A stretch of DNA of 64,000 bases, taken from contig OY998180.1 of NCBI GenBank assembly GCA_963921935.1, forward strand, positions 87,355,139-87,419,138, given 5' to 3'. The translations under genes were made by a program, and so were the position numbers. The notes beneath the pieces are model-generated. The model was not told the origin of the DNA. It was given only the letters and a program-made list of their open reading frames with translations, and made no database searches. Positions 21,580-31,627 of this stretch are shown in pieces. Source of the stretch: Galeruca laticollis. Taxonomy: Eukaryota; Arthropoda; Insecta; Coleoptera; Chrysomelidae. The first letter of the stretch is position 1; the number at the start of each line of letters is the position of its first letter.

Positions 21580-24365
21580 CTAGGGAAGAATGTCCTCTAG
21601 AAACTATAACACCGTTACAAGACCGAGATTTGACTGTAATAGAAGAGAAAACGCTGAGAAAATTTCGAGACATAGAGTTACCGAAATTCGAGAAAGTTCA
21701 AGGACCGACAGACCTAGTCCATCACGAGATTCGCCTCTTGCACTCAACCCCGATTAAGCAACGACACCGTCCGCAGAATCCAAAGATGCAAGAGATTTGT
21801 AACACCGAGGTGGATCTGATGTTGAAAGAAGGAGTAATCGAACCCTCAAACAGTCCGTGGAGTTCTCCGGTGGTTATCGTTAAGAAGAAGGATGGAAAAA
21901 ACCGTTTCTGTATTGACTTTCGAAAAGTCAATGAGGTCACAAAGAAGGACGCCTACCCTCTTCCATTCATAAATGCTATTCTGGATAAATTGCGACGCGC
22001 AAAGTATATCTCTAGTTTAGATCTGAAGAGTGGATATTGGCAAGTCCCATTAGCTCCAGCAAGCAAACCCATCACTGCCTTTACGGTACCCGGACGTGGA
22101 CTTTTCCATTTCACAGTTATGCCGTTTGGTCTACACTCAGCGCCCGCCACATTTCAACGCCTAGTAGATCGAATTATCGGTCCTGACTTGGATCCGAATG
22201 CATTTGCATATTTGGATGACATTATCGTATTAGGGGAAACGTTTGAAGAACATCTGCAAAATCTAGCTGAGGTTTTCCGCCGTCTCCGAGACGCCAAGCT
22301 GAAAATAAACCCAGAAAAATGCCATTTCTGCCTACCGTCGATGAAATATCTAGGCCATGTTATTACCGGCGAAGGTATCCGTACCGATCCCGAAAAAGTG
22401 GAAAGTATTTTGAAGTTTGCAGCGCCAAGAAACGTCCGAGAACTACAAAGATTTTTAGGAGTGGCCTCCTGGTACCGCCGATTTGTGCCCGCATTTTCTC
22501 AGACAGTAGCTCCGCTGACCAAGTTACTCCGTAAGGCGCACCGTTGGAAATGGACCGAAGAGCAGGAGGGTGCTTTCGCTAAAATCAAGATATGTCTGTC
22601 TGAAGCGCCTGTACTAAGTTGCCCGGATTTCAGTTTACCGTTCACGCTGCAGACCGATGCGTCCGAACACGGTTTAGGGGTGGCCCTGACACAAACGATA
22701 GATGGCAATGAACATGTGATAGCTTACGCGAGCCGAACCTTAAGTCCAGCCGAAAAGAACTATTCAGTGACCGAAAAAGAGTGTCTTGCCATAGTATGGG
22801 GGATTGATAAGATGCGCCCCTATCTGGAGGGATATCATTTTACGGTGTTAACTGACCACCAATCCTTAAGATGGCTGCATTCTATATCTAGTCCGTCTGG
22901 CCGTCTAGCCCGCTGGAGCATCTTTTTGCAACAATACGATTTCGAGATCCAATACCGACGAGGTGCCATGAATCGAGTGGCCGAAGCACTATCTAGGAAC
23001 CCGCTACCGGACACTCCTGAGCAAGCAGCGGAAGTGTGCATGGCCGATATTCCAGAGGAATGTTCCTGGTACCGAAACAAGAAAGAGGAAGTGCTAAGAG
23101 ACCCAGGTAAATTTCCGGATTACTGCATCAAAGAAGGACGACTGTACCGACATTTTTGGGACCTGAATGATCTGAGTGAGCCTGAACTGTCTGACCCGTG
23201 GAAGCTATGTGTGACGAAGTCACAAAGATCCCGTATTTTACAGGAAAATCACGATGCCCCTACCGCCGGACACTTAGGGATAGCAAAAACAATAGCGAAG
23301 ATTGCTAAGATTTACTACTGGCCAGGAATGTTTAGAGACATAACCAGGTACGTCCGTGGCTGTATGCAATGCTTAAAATACAAACCGTCTCAACAGCAGT
23401 TAGCTGGGAAAATGCAACCGTCCCGAAACCGACGTCCATGGGAAGCTGTTAGTACCGATATCGTTGGACCGCTGCCGCGCAGTAAAAAAGGGAACTGCTA
23501 CATAATCATGTTCCAGGACCGTTTCACAAAATGGGTACAGTGTAAACCGATCAGAAAAGCGACCGCTAGCTCGATAAGTAACGCTTTTCACGAAGAAGTT
23601 CTGACCACGTTTGGATGTCCACGTACCGTATTATCAGACAATGGGACACAATATGATAGTAAACTCTTTAAGGAAATGTTGAGAGGCTTGGGAATCTACC
23701 ATCGATTCACCCCACCGTATACACCACAAGCTAATCCCGTCGAAAGAGCTAACCGTACCTTAAAGACCATGATAGCTCAATATTGCGAACAAGACCACCG
23801 AGACTGGGATCTGAGACTATCCGACCTGAAGTTTGCCATTAATAATTCTAAGCACGACTCTACCGGCTTTTCTCCCGCCTTTCTCAATTTCGGAAGAGAT
23901 CTCGACGTCCCGAATACACTACGCCGAGAAGTGGAACAAAATCAGACGACCGAAGAATCTGAAACACCCAAAGACGCTGGAAATACCGATGAAGAATTCG
24001 AAACACTCACTGAAGCTGGAAATACCGAAAATGAAGTCTCTGAACAGTACCTACTTCGCTTGAACAAATTACAAGAGTGTTTTGATTTAGTCCGGTTGAA
24101 TCTGTCTAGAGCCTTTACGACACAAAGCCGATATTACAATCTACGCCGCCGTGACTGGAGATGTACAGTAGGTGATTCAGTAATGAAAAAAGAACATACC
24201 CTTTCATCCGCCGCCGATCATGTGGCCGCGAAACTTGCCCCGAAATATTCCGGTCCGTATAAAGTGGTTAAAGTTTTATCTCCTGTTGTGTACAATTTGA
24301 AAGATGCACAAGGGAAGCGTTATAACCGAATACATATTAAAGACTTGAAACCGATTTCAGAGTAA
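21570..24365 (+). CDS. pol: Reverse transcriptase, RNase H and integrase of element 2 (intact)
   Basis: A 931-residue frame with every expected domain. RT has SPVVIVKKKDG, DLKSGYWQV, MPFGLHSAPATFQR and catalytic AYLDDII (about residue 214). RNase H has LQTDASEHGLG (about 363), YSVTEKECLAIVW and LTDHQSLRWL. Integrase has an HHCC zinc region (about 559-605), the DDE core with TDIVGP, LSDNGTQY and NPVERANR (about 630, 690 and 725), and a C-terminal GPY/F module (KYSGPYKVVKV). It copies the element RNA into DNA and inserts it. It overlaps the protease frame by 10 bp in the -1 direction; no classical slippery heptamer is obvious there, so frameshifting or reinitiation is unresolved. The catalytic residues are all present. 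Confidence 0.95.
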   Translation: MELAREECPLETITPLQDRDLTVIEEKTLRKFRDIELPKFEKVQGPTDLVHHEIRLLHSTPIKQRHRPQNPKMQEICNTEVDLMLKEGVIEPSNSPWSSPVVIVKKKDGKNRFCIDFRKVNEVTKKDAYPLPFINAILDKLRRAKYISSLDLKSGYWQVPLAPASKPITAFTVPGRGLFHFTVMPFGLHSAPATFQRLVDRIIGPDLDPNAFAYLDDIIVLGETFEEHLQNLAEVFRRLRDAKLKINPEKCHFCLPSMKYLGHVITGEGIRTDPEKVESILKFAAPRNVRELQRFLGVASWYRRFVPAFSQTVAPLTKLLRKAHRWKWTEEQEGAFAKIKICLSEAPVLSCPDFSLPFTLQTDASEHGLGVALTQTIDGNEHVIAYASRTLSPAEKNYSVTEKECLAIVWGIDKMRPYLEGYHFTVLTDHQSLRWLHSISSPSGRLARWSIFLQQYDFEIQYRRGAMNRVAEALSRNPLPDTPEQAAEVCMADIPEECSWYRNKKEEVLRDPGKFPDYCIKEGRLYRHFWDLNDLSEPELSDPWKLCVTKSQRSRILQENHDAPTAGHLGIAKTIAKIAKIYYWPGMFRDITRYVRGCMQCLKYKPSQQQLAGKMQPSRNRRPWEAVSTDIVGPLPRSKKGNCYIIMFQDRFTKWVQCKPIRKATASSISNAFHEEVLTTFGCPRTVLSDNGTQYDSKLFKEMLRGLGIYHRFTPPYTPQANPVERANRTLKTMIAQYCEQDHRDWDLRLSDLKFAINNSKHDSTGFSPAFLNFGRDLDVPNTLRREVEQNQTTEESETPKDAGNTDEEFETLTEAGNTENEVSEQYLLRLNKLQECFDLVRLNLSRAFTTQSRYYNLRRRDWRCTVGDSVMKKEHTLSSAADHVAAKLAPKYSGPYKVVKVLSPVVYNLKDAQGKRYNRIHIKDLKPISE

Positions 24366-24389
24366 CGCTAGTAATTAGAACTTTTCAGG

Positions 24390-25116
24390 ATGAGACCGAA
24401 ACGTGATTCCCCGCCGCAAGAGAACGATCCCTTACTTTCCTGGGGCTCCGAGCACCACCGACCGACCGAGGAGATAATAGACCTAACCTCCCCCGCCGCT
24501 TCCCGACATTTTTTTGTCAGACCGTCCCTGTAGCCCCCCCGCAGCCGTGCCCCATCCTGACCCTTCGACTTCCCCTGTCTCCGAAGAATATTCACTACCT
24601 TGGGAGGACGTGGTAGACTTCGCTATCCCCGACGAATGGACACAGAATGTCGAGCCCGCCTCTCCAGAAGACCTGATGGCCCTGGAACTGTATATACCGG
24701 GCAACACGCCGCCGCCATCACCTCCCGGTCCTGAACCCGGCACGTATCTGGAAACGGTTACGCTGGAGACTGTAGTCCGAAGAGAACTATTCATCCCACC
24801 CGAAGAAGACTGGATCAGATACAGCGAGACGATCACCAGACACACCGACACCCAGTATGGTTTTGAACCAGTGTTTCCGCCAACAACCGCCCCGGCTGCC
24901 CATCCCCTAATGGTTGCTGGGCCATCCGAACGGCAGCTTGTGATCAACTTCGCATGCCGACAACCCAAAGATCATCCTTGGCCGACCGAATGGGTTGATA
25001 GGAGCCGTCCGTTCCGGCCCACCGGCTCCGATCCGCGCCGCTGGTGTCGAGTGTACCTACCCGACGACCAGGGTCGCTACTGTAAAGTGTATCTACCGCC
25101 CTGCAACGGACTCTAG
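24390..25116 (+). CDS. Accessory ORF4 of element 2: proline-rich acidic protein, one frame break
   Basis: It starts at ATG 24390, 24 nt after pol, right behind CTTTTCAG, a splice-acceptor-like string. The first frame gives MRPKRDSPPQENDP and EEIIDLTSPA, then stops at 24531-24533. The other frame (from about 24514) continues without a stop to TAG 25116. They join across a run of seven T at 24509-24515, so a one-base change there would give a protein of about 241 residues. It is rich in Pro and Glu (PPPSPPGPEPG), with basic N and C ends and two repeated (C)(R/K)VYLP strings. There is no signal peptide or membrane helix, so it is not an Env. IIDLT flanked by Glu and Ser is a textbook SUMO-interaction-like motif. 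Function is unknown. Confidence 0.7.
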
Positions 25117-25345
25117 TAATGTTTTAGTGCCAAGACTGTAAGCTTTATTTTTTTTGAGTTCACTGCCATCGTAGTAGGCAGTGTAGGATTTCTTTTATTT
25201 TTGGGTGAAACCGCTTAAAACTAGTGTCGCTAAACCTACGCGAAGTGTGGTGCTCTCCGCTCGCGCAGTTTTGCTCGTGCCTACTATCGCTACTTGATTA
25301 TAAAACTGTTTTTCATTTCTAGATTTCCGGACTGCTTCTTACAGC
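25117..25345 (+). other. Spacer between accessory genes, hairpin and acceptor-like site
   Basis: CACTGCC (25161-25167) and GGCAGTG (25177-25183) can form a 7-bp hairpin with a 9-nt loop after a T-rich tract. The right end, CTGTTTTTCATTTCTAG (to about 25322), is a good polypyrimidine-AG splice acceptor shortly before the next ATG. No coding frame is seen. Confidence 0.5.
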
Positions 25346-26173
25346 ATGGCTTCCGAATCGTCAATCGAAATACTAGACATATCCGAGGTGGAAAGTTGGG
25401 ATGAGGATGATCTCCCATCCAAATCAGTGCGGCGATCCGAGGAACCAGCTGCCGATCCTGACCGATCTGACTCCAATCCTGGTATGGCCGAAAGCTCCCC
25501 AATTCCAACCAAACTGTCAATGAGCTCGTCATCTCCGGTTAACGAATCAAGTTCAAATACCCATGTGAGATCAGGAAGGCCGGTAGTACTAGAGGGGGTC
25601 CCGAAGAAGATTAGACGAGAAACACGGCCAGCGCCAATCCACACCGGCAGGCTATCTGATAATCGACCATCCGATGACATTTTCTTGCCCGTTGAAAGGG
25701 ACTTATGTTGGAGATGTGGATACCCTGGACACCGTCGCGATACCTGTAACCGTGGAAAAACCATATTATTTTGTTCCCGCTGCGGACGTTTTGGTAAGAT
25801 GTCCCGGGACTGTTTCTGTGCGAAGCCGACTCTCAGATCCACTTTAATAGAGAAGACTCTTAAGTGTCCCAGCTGCGGTCGTTCCGGACGGCCGACGAAA
25901 GACTGTACCTGTACCAGCCGAGAAATTTCCAGACCTACACCGGAGCCAGGAAAATGCTCAGTAGAAATCCAAGCACCACAAGTATCCCGAATCCGGCAAG
26001 ATGTTGGCACTCAGTGTGACCTCTGTGAATGTGCCATGAAAATTCCGGACTACGCCACTAGGGCCCATCCGCGATATACAATCCTGCGGAACGCCTCCAC
26101 CGTAAGAAGAGTGAGGACACGTTCTTCCCGGCGGTATCCCAGCCTAAGTACGAGGAGCTCTAGGCTCCAGTAA
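25346..26173 (+). CDS. Accessory ORF5 of element 2: Gag-like zinc-knuckle protein
   Basis: An intact 275-residue frame. The N-terminal 90 residues are acidic and Ser-rich, starting SSIEILDISEVESWDEDD, in which IEIL next to acidic residues resembles a SUMO-interaction motif. The centre has a canonical CCHC knuckle, CWRCGYPGHRRDTC (about residues 122-135), then a His-less Cys knuckle, CSRCGRFGKMSRDC, and a third, CPSCGRSGRPTKDC. A further Cys pair (CDLCECAMK) lies near 222, and the C terminus is Arg/Ser-rich. The first two knuckles match the pair at the end of Gag in elements 2 and 3, so the gene looks like a duplicated Gag nucleocapsid with added ends. Nucleic-acid binding is likely; there is no membrane segment. 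Its role is unknown. Confidence 0.85.
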   Translation: MASESSIEILDISEVESWDEDDLPSKSVRRSEEPAADPDRSDSNPGMAESSPIPTKLSMSSSSPVNESSSNTHVRSGRPVVLEGVPKKIRRETRPAPIHTGRLSDNRPSDDIFLPVERDLCWRCGYPGHRRDTCNRGKTILFCSRCGRFGKMSRDCFCAKPTLRSTLIEKTLKCPSCGRSGRPTKDCTCTSREISRPTPEPGKCSVEIQAPQVSRIRQDVGTQCDLCECAMKIPDYATRAHPRYTILRNASTVRRVRTRSSRRYPSLSTRSSRLQ

Positions 26174-26342
26174 CCCCGTGAGGAATTTGGATAGATGTCC
26201 CTGCCGCAAGATCCGATACTGTTTTTTTTATTGTTGTTGAATAATCTTTTATTTTAGGTGGTAACGATTAGTTTTAAGAATGAGTGAAAAAAAAATATAA
26301 CAAATGCAAGCTTCACTTTCATTTGTCAATTTTTTTTTAACC

Positions 26343-26357
26343 GAAGAAAGAGGCGGA
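26343..26357 (+). promoter_or_regulatory. Polypurine tract of element 2
   Basis: GAAGAAAGAGGCGGA directly precedes the 3' LTR and should prime plus-strand DNA synthesis. The preceding 26174-26342 is T- and A-rich untranslated sequence. Confidence 0.85.
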
Positions 26358-28496
26358 TGTAACGATGTTACTTTTTAATGTTTTCATTTCCAGCAACCAT
26401 GCAGTATAAATTTCATTTTATTTAATAATTAAATCGCCTCTCTTTCGAAATTTACCTATGAATATTTATTTTTATATAAATGTACTGCTTTTGAGACATC
26501 CGGTATATCCTTTTGTCAAGTTCACTTAAACCAGTCTGCTAATGTGCGCGCATTTTCAAAATTTTAAGGAGGAGACTTCGTAAGTGGGGTAGGAGAATTT
26601 AATAAAAGGACGTAGCATACAGGTAAACGGGGCTTTTTCTTTCTGTTCCTGCTTAAAAATTTAATTGTGTTTACACCGAATACTGTGACTGGTTTTTTTT
26701 TTTGTGAACCCGGTAAGTGGATATACATTTTTCTTTTCTCTGTAAATAGCTATTATCATCCAACGCTTAGCCGCTTTTATTTTTACGTTTGAATTCATAG
26801 TATTTGTGTACAATTCCGAAGTTAGAACATATAGAGTCACTTTCATCTGAATATTTAATCCCGCTCAACAAGCCGTTGCACTGTTAAAATTTAGTTTCTT
26901 TTGCATTTGCTTAGAAAAATCTCGTCTAGATTCGCTGCTGAGCAGGGATCAATTCGAGAGGCCTCTAAGGCAGTTTAATTTACGAGATACGAAATAATCT
27001 CAAAAGTATTCGCTGCTGAGCAGGGATACCCGAGAGAGGCTTTCGCATTCTGCTAGTAGTTGTCATTATCTGAGAATTTGATTTCGTACAATAGGCGGTT
27101 GTTTGTTAGTAAAATCATAGATATAACCTATAGAGTCTGTTTCATCTGAATATTTAATCCCGCTCAACAAGCCGTTGTACTGGTAAAATTTAGTTTCTTT
27201 TGCATTTGCTTAGAAAAATCTCGTCTGGATTCGCTGCTGAGCAGGGATCAATTCGAGAGGCCTCTAAGGCAGTTTTGATTTAAGAGATACGAAATAATCT
27301 CGAGAGTGTTCGCTGCTGAGCAGGGATACGAAGGAGAGGCTTTCGGATTCTACTGTCAATCTATTTTATCTGAAAAGTTTAGTACGTACAATAGGCTGTT
27401 GTTTTGCCAGTAAAACTTTAGTTAGAACATTTAAAGTCTAGTTTATCTGAGTATTTAATCCCGCTGAATAGGCCGTCGTACTGTTAAGAAAATTTAGTTC
27501 GTTTGCACCTGAGTAGAAAAATCTCGTCTGGATTCGCTGCTGAGCAGGGATCAATTCGAGAGGCCTCTAAGGCAGATTTAATTTAAGGGATACGAAATAA
27601 TCTCAGAAGTATTCGCTGCTGAGCAGGGGTACCCAAGAGAGGTTTTCGCATTCTGCTAGTAGTTTTCATTATCTGAGAATTTGATCTTGTACGATAGGCC
27701 ATTGTGTTGATCCGTAAAACCTAGTTTAGTTGAATCTAGTGAAATCGCTAAGAAATTCCGGTGGCTATTGAGATTAACCTAGCCGCCGAGACTAGTTAAT
27801 TGATTATTTTCTTCCGCTTTATTTAAAAAGGTACACAAATACTAGGAACCGATATAGTACGCTCTGTTAGTGCAACCATAACGCTTTCTCTGTGCATTTT
27901 GACTTATTATTACTAGGAACTTTGTACTGTTTTCACCTGCTACGTACTAGTAGAATTCTGCACGTTATTTTCCGCCTCCGTTGTAAAATAGCTAGAATAT
28001 TTATTGCTTGGTGTGAGTCCGCTTTTGGTTTGATTAGTAACGTAGATATTTAGTAGTAGATTTTGATATCTTTGCAATTTCTCATTTATGTAAAATACAA
28101 TTTTATTTGTGGAATTAAAATTGACAATTTCTCCAATAACGAGTAGTTTATTTTGATATTTTTTTGCAATGTCTCATTTATGTAAAATTAATTTTATTTG
28201 TGGAATTAAAAGTAATAATTTCTCCAGTAGCGAGTAGTTTCATTTGTTTGATAGTGGTAAGCAATTAAAGCCTGTTTGCACACTACATATCCGGAAAGGT
28301 CCATAACACCAGACCCCTGGAATTACTGAACCTCCATCTGTGGCTACCTTGGTAACTCTCGACGCCGTATTTTTCGAGAGTTCGGTGGAGTAAACCACCC
28401 CAAAAATCTGGCGCCCGAGGAAAACTAGGAAGTACCGAAGCCGTGGGTGTCATAGTGACGTCCGTGATTCTTTTCGAGGAAAGAAAGCACGTCACA
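26358..28496 (+). repeat. 3' LTR of element 2 (2139 bp, three internal units)
   Basis: Identical to the 5' LTR except for about ten substitutions that I can see, such as GTTGCACTG for GTTGTACTG, and the absence of one 299-bp unit. Motif pairs begin at about 26930 and 27008, 27229 and 27308, and 27532 and 27611. It ends GTCACA before the target duplication AGAT (28497-28500). An open frame at 28507-28283 on the minus strand is an LTR shadow. Confidence 0.93.
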
Positions 28497-29813
28497 AGAT
28501 TTATCAAGTTGAACTTTCAAATTGTGTTGTCTAAGTCTTTCAAAAACAGATTTTAATCCTAAAGGATGTACTATATATTAAAATATCGTCTAAATAAACT
28601 ATGCACGTTTCGTCAGTCAAACCACGCAATACATTAACCATTACGTTTTGGAAAGTTGATGGACCTTTTTTAAGTCCGAAACTCATACGTTTGAAATGAA
28701 AATATTCCTGGGGAGTACTGAAAGCTGTCTTATCAATGCCTTGAGGGTCTATTTCAATTTGGCGAAAACCACTTGTGACATCAAGTGTTGTGAAGTAATT
28801 TGCTCTACCTAGTCTGTCTAGTATTTCGTGTACTCTAGGAATTGGGTATCTATTTTGAATTGTTTTCTCATTTAATTTTCTATAATCAATAACTAAACGC
28901 CACTTCTTTTTACCTGATGCATCTGATTTTTTGGGAACAATCCATATTAGCTAAGGAAATGGAGACGTAGACGGTTCAATAATACCTTCGTCTAACATTT
29001 TTATAATTTGTTTATTAGTCTCTTCCCTATGTATTTCGGAAAGCCTGTAATATTTTGTATATATAGGGCTAACATCAGTCAAAGTGATTTTATGTTTTAT
29101 TTAATTGGTAAAACTTAATGGTATTCGATCGCAATAAAATATGTCTCTATAATTAAAACACAAATTTCTATTGGCTTCTTTTTCTTCTTTATTGCAGTGA
29201 TCAAGTCTGAGATTTCTAAGTTTTCTTTAAGCTTATTTTGTTGCATACTTGTTAATTCTGAATCAGATTCACATTCCATGTTTTCAAGAAAATTTAATTC
29301 TAGTGAGTTTAGAATTTCAATTTCGAAAGGTTCTTTTATATCTAATTTTACTGGAGTTTCGTTACTATTTATGATGGTTGTGATTGCAAAATTTTTATAA
29401 ATATTTACTAATGCTTTAGGCATGTCTAAACCTTTTCGTATTCAAGTATACCTATGCCATTTGTTTCAGTTACAGGGATTTTAACAACTTGTTGGCAACG
29501 GCCAGAATCGAATAATTCTTTATTACATTATTATCATTATTTATATTTGAATTTGTCGCTAAATTTGAATAAATAAAATTTAAGAGATTCTTTCAAATTA
29601 AAAGTTTTAAATAACGAAATATGAGCTATTTCATTGTGATAAGAAATTCCGTGTGCTGTCTGTATATTAAATGGTTCTTCAAAAATGCAGTATTTATAAA
29701 ATTTGTGAGCTAATTCTGAATTAATCAGAGACTGCCGGTATCGACTAAAAAACTTGCATTTATTTCTTGAATTTTGATATTAGGTAAATTTGCTTTTAAA
29801 GCGTTTACTAATA
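28497..29813 (-). pseudogene. pol: Protease and RT (fingers/palm) of element 1
   Basis: On the minus strand, an aspartic protease active site reads NASFLVDTGSL and is then cut by a stop near 29730. A spacer frame follows at 29423-29115. RT comes next: KKWRLVIDYRKLNE (about 28900), RYPIPRVHEILDRLGRA, FTTLDVTSGF, FHFKRMSFGLKKGPSTFQ and the catalytic VYLDDILIY (about 28590). The segment ends at the AGAT target site, and the next RT residues are found at 15515 beyond element 2. Stops and frame changes disable it. Confidence 0.85.
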
Positions 29814-31220
29814 TTACGTCTGGTTGTGTAGATATGTAATGTGAATAAAATCCTGAATTGCATTTTGAGGATTGTTACATGAGAAAATATCTTGGTTGTC
29901 TGTTACATCATTGTTAACATGCGTAGAGAGATAATTATTATAATCATAAGGATATTGAGTTTCAAGTTCAGAAAAATATGAGTCAATGTTTTCTAGAGAT
30001 TCTGTTGGGAACTCATTTTGATATTCGAATAAATTTTCAGTTTTATTATCACTCAATTGTTGAATTTAATTTGGATCACTAATGGTTTGATTTTAAAGTT
30101 CGTTAGAAATATATTTTTGTTGTTTAGGCTGGAATCTTGTATTACCAGAAGATGTGTCCATGGGTTCTGGTTTATAGTTTTGAGAAGTATTAGGTATATT
30201 AAATTGTGTGGAATTATTTTGAGAAACTGGTTGATGATTTTGATTCTGGGATATTGTTTGACGATTTTGGTTCTGTAAAATGGGGTGATTATTTTAGTTT
30301 TGAAAAGTTGGGCAATGATTTTGGTTTTGAAAAGTTGGAATTATCATTTGGCTGGAAATTTGGTCTGAACTGTGATGAATTTTGTCGAAAAACAGTGGGG
30401 AATGATTGATTATTTCCGAAATTTGATGAAAAGTTATGTGTTGGTTGTCTATAATTAGGATTTTTAGCTGATGTAATTCTTACACTAGGTCCAAAAGTAG
30501 TGATTGAACTTAATTGATTACTTCTTTGAGTAGAATACAAGTTTTCTTCCTCAATAACTAAGCTCATTGCTTTTTCTAAACTATCAGGTACTCTTAATCT
30601 AACATTTGTTTGAATAGGTAAAGGTAAACCTCGTATATAGATTTTTAAAGCTAAATTATTATAATTTTCAAGCTGAAGTCTCCGTTCCATATCACTAATA
30701 TTACTAAATTAATTTAATTTTGTAATAATTAAACTACGAGCGTCTTGACAACGCATGCCAAAATTATAGGGTGATTCATTTTTAAAAGGTTTTAAATTAA
30801 TTAAATCTTGAATAAGACAATCAATATTACGTTGATCGTCAAAACTTAAATTAAAAGCATCTTTAACATCCTTTCATGTTTTAACTCTATTCTAGAACCA
30901 ATTAATATTTGTGCACGTCCTGCACGTTTGCCCAAGATAGCTTTTAATAGAATTGTATTTGAAGCTATGTCAGTTTCACTAGCAAATACTGATATTAGAC
31001 TTTCACAATTTCCAATAAATATTGTTAAAGTATGAGGGTTTCCATCATAATGAGGAATAGAATCTATATATAATTTTAGCAATTGGTAATTTACTGATGG
31101 AATAGACATTTCTAAGTTTAGAGTATTATTTAAACTGTTTTCTATAGTACTATCCGGTTTGCTTAATGTTAAACTTTTTTCTAATAATATTCCTAAAGTA
31201 CTGATACCTATATCACTCAT
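29814..31220 (-). pseudogene. gag: Gag of element 1
   Basis: Three minus-strand frames follow one another. 31220-30846 starts MSDIGISTLG and contains SIPHYDGNPHTLTIFIGNCE, the conserved capsid opening of errantivirus Gag. 30690-30289 continues the capsid C-terminal part (KIYIRGLPLPIQTNVRLRVP, SLEKAMSLVIEEENLY) into a Gln/Asn-rich tail. 30056-29814 holds an acidic tail. A segment near 30160 reads EPMDTSSGNTR, a landmark just before the end of insect gypsy Gag. There is no CCHC knuckle, as is usual for errantiviruses. Stops and frame changes separate the pieces. Confidence 0.82.
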
Positions 31221-31616
31221 AAAATTACCATCGAAAAGAAAATAGGGATAGAAAAGTACTTACAGAAGGAAAATTCTGATCATATTCTTATTTCTAGCTT
31301 AATTCTAGTTTTTCTACGTTCAGTCGATGTGGTACCAAACCCAAGATCTTCTTACTTCTAACTTATTTCTAGTTCTTATAGATTCGCTCGATGCTAGACC
31401 AAACCCAAGATCTTCGTTTTTCTTTTTTTCTTCGAAGCTGACGATTGATCGGTTCAAAACTATCGGATTGTATTCGATATTCGCTCGAACAAGTCAAATA
31501 GTTAAAGTTCGATATTCACTCGAATGAAATCGGTCACTAAAGTATGAAATTTGCGCTAAATCGTTGATACGAAAAGCTCACGTTCTATACGTTAAAAAAC
31601 TCCAAAAATCCTACTA
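31221..31616 (-). other. Leader of element 1 with a 65-bp tandem duplication
   Basis: Untranslated region between primer site and gag. ACCAAACCCAAGATCTTC occurs at about 31334-31351 and again at 31398-31415, and the surrounding sequence (TTCTAG, then CTCGATG or GTCGATG) repeats with the same 65-bp spacing. It is possibly a duplicated packaging or insulator-like element. Confidence 0.6.
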
Positions 31617-31627
31617 CGACTGCGCCA
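31617..31627 (-). promoter_or_regulatory. Errantivirus-type primer binding site of element 1
   Basis: On the minus strand, TGGCGCAGTCG starts immediately after the 5' LTR. This is the primer-site start used by 17.6/297-type insect errantiviruses (serine tRNA type). Confidence 0.8.

Larger units (their letters stand above)
15516..28496 (+). mobile_element. Large young Ty3/gypsy element with two accessory genes (element 2)
   Basis: Flanked by AGAT at 15512-15515 and 28497-28500. The ends are TGTAAC...GTCACA. The order is a 2438-bp 5' LTR, primer site, leader, gag, protease, a long repetitive linker, RT-RNase H-integrase, a proline-rich frame, a zinc-knuckle frame, polypurine tract and 2139-bp 3' LTR. 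The LTRs are nearly identical; I see about ten substitutions plus one 299-bp unit, so insertion is recent relative to its neighbours. It lies in the RT of element 1, in opposite orientation. At 12,981 bp it is unusually large for an insect Ty3/gypsy element. Frame changes in gag and in the first accessory gene may leave this copy defective. Confidence 0.93.

Noticed and set aside
24483..24968. Minus-strand 161-codon frame
   Set aside because: It is the antisense shadow of the GC-rich ORF4; Gly/Ser low complexity only.
24390..26173. ORF4 and ORF5 as an env gene, by position
   Set aside because: No signal peptide, cysteine-rich ectodomain or membrane helix; ORF5 has zinc knuckles instead.
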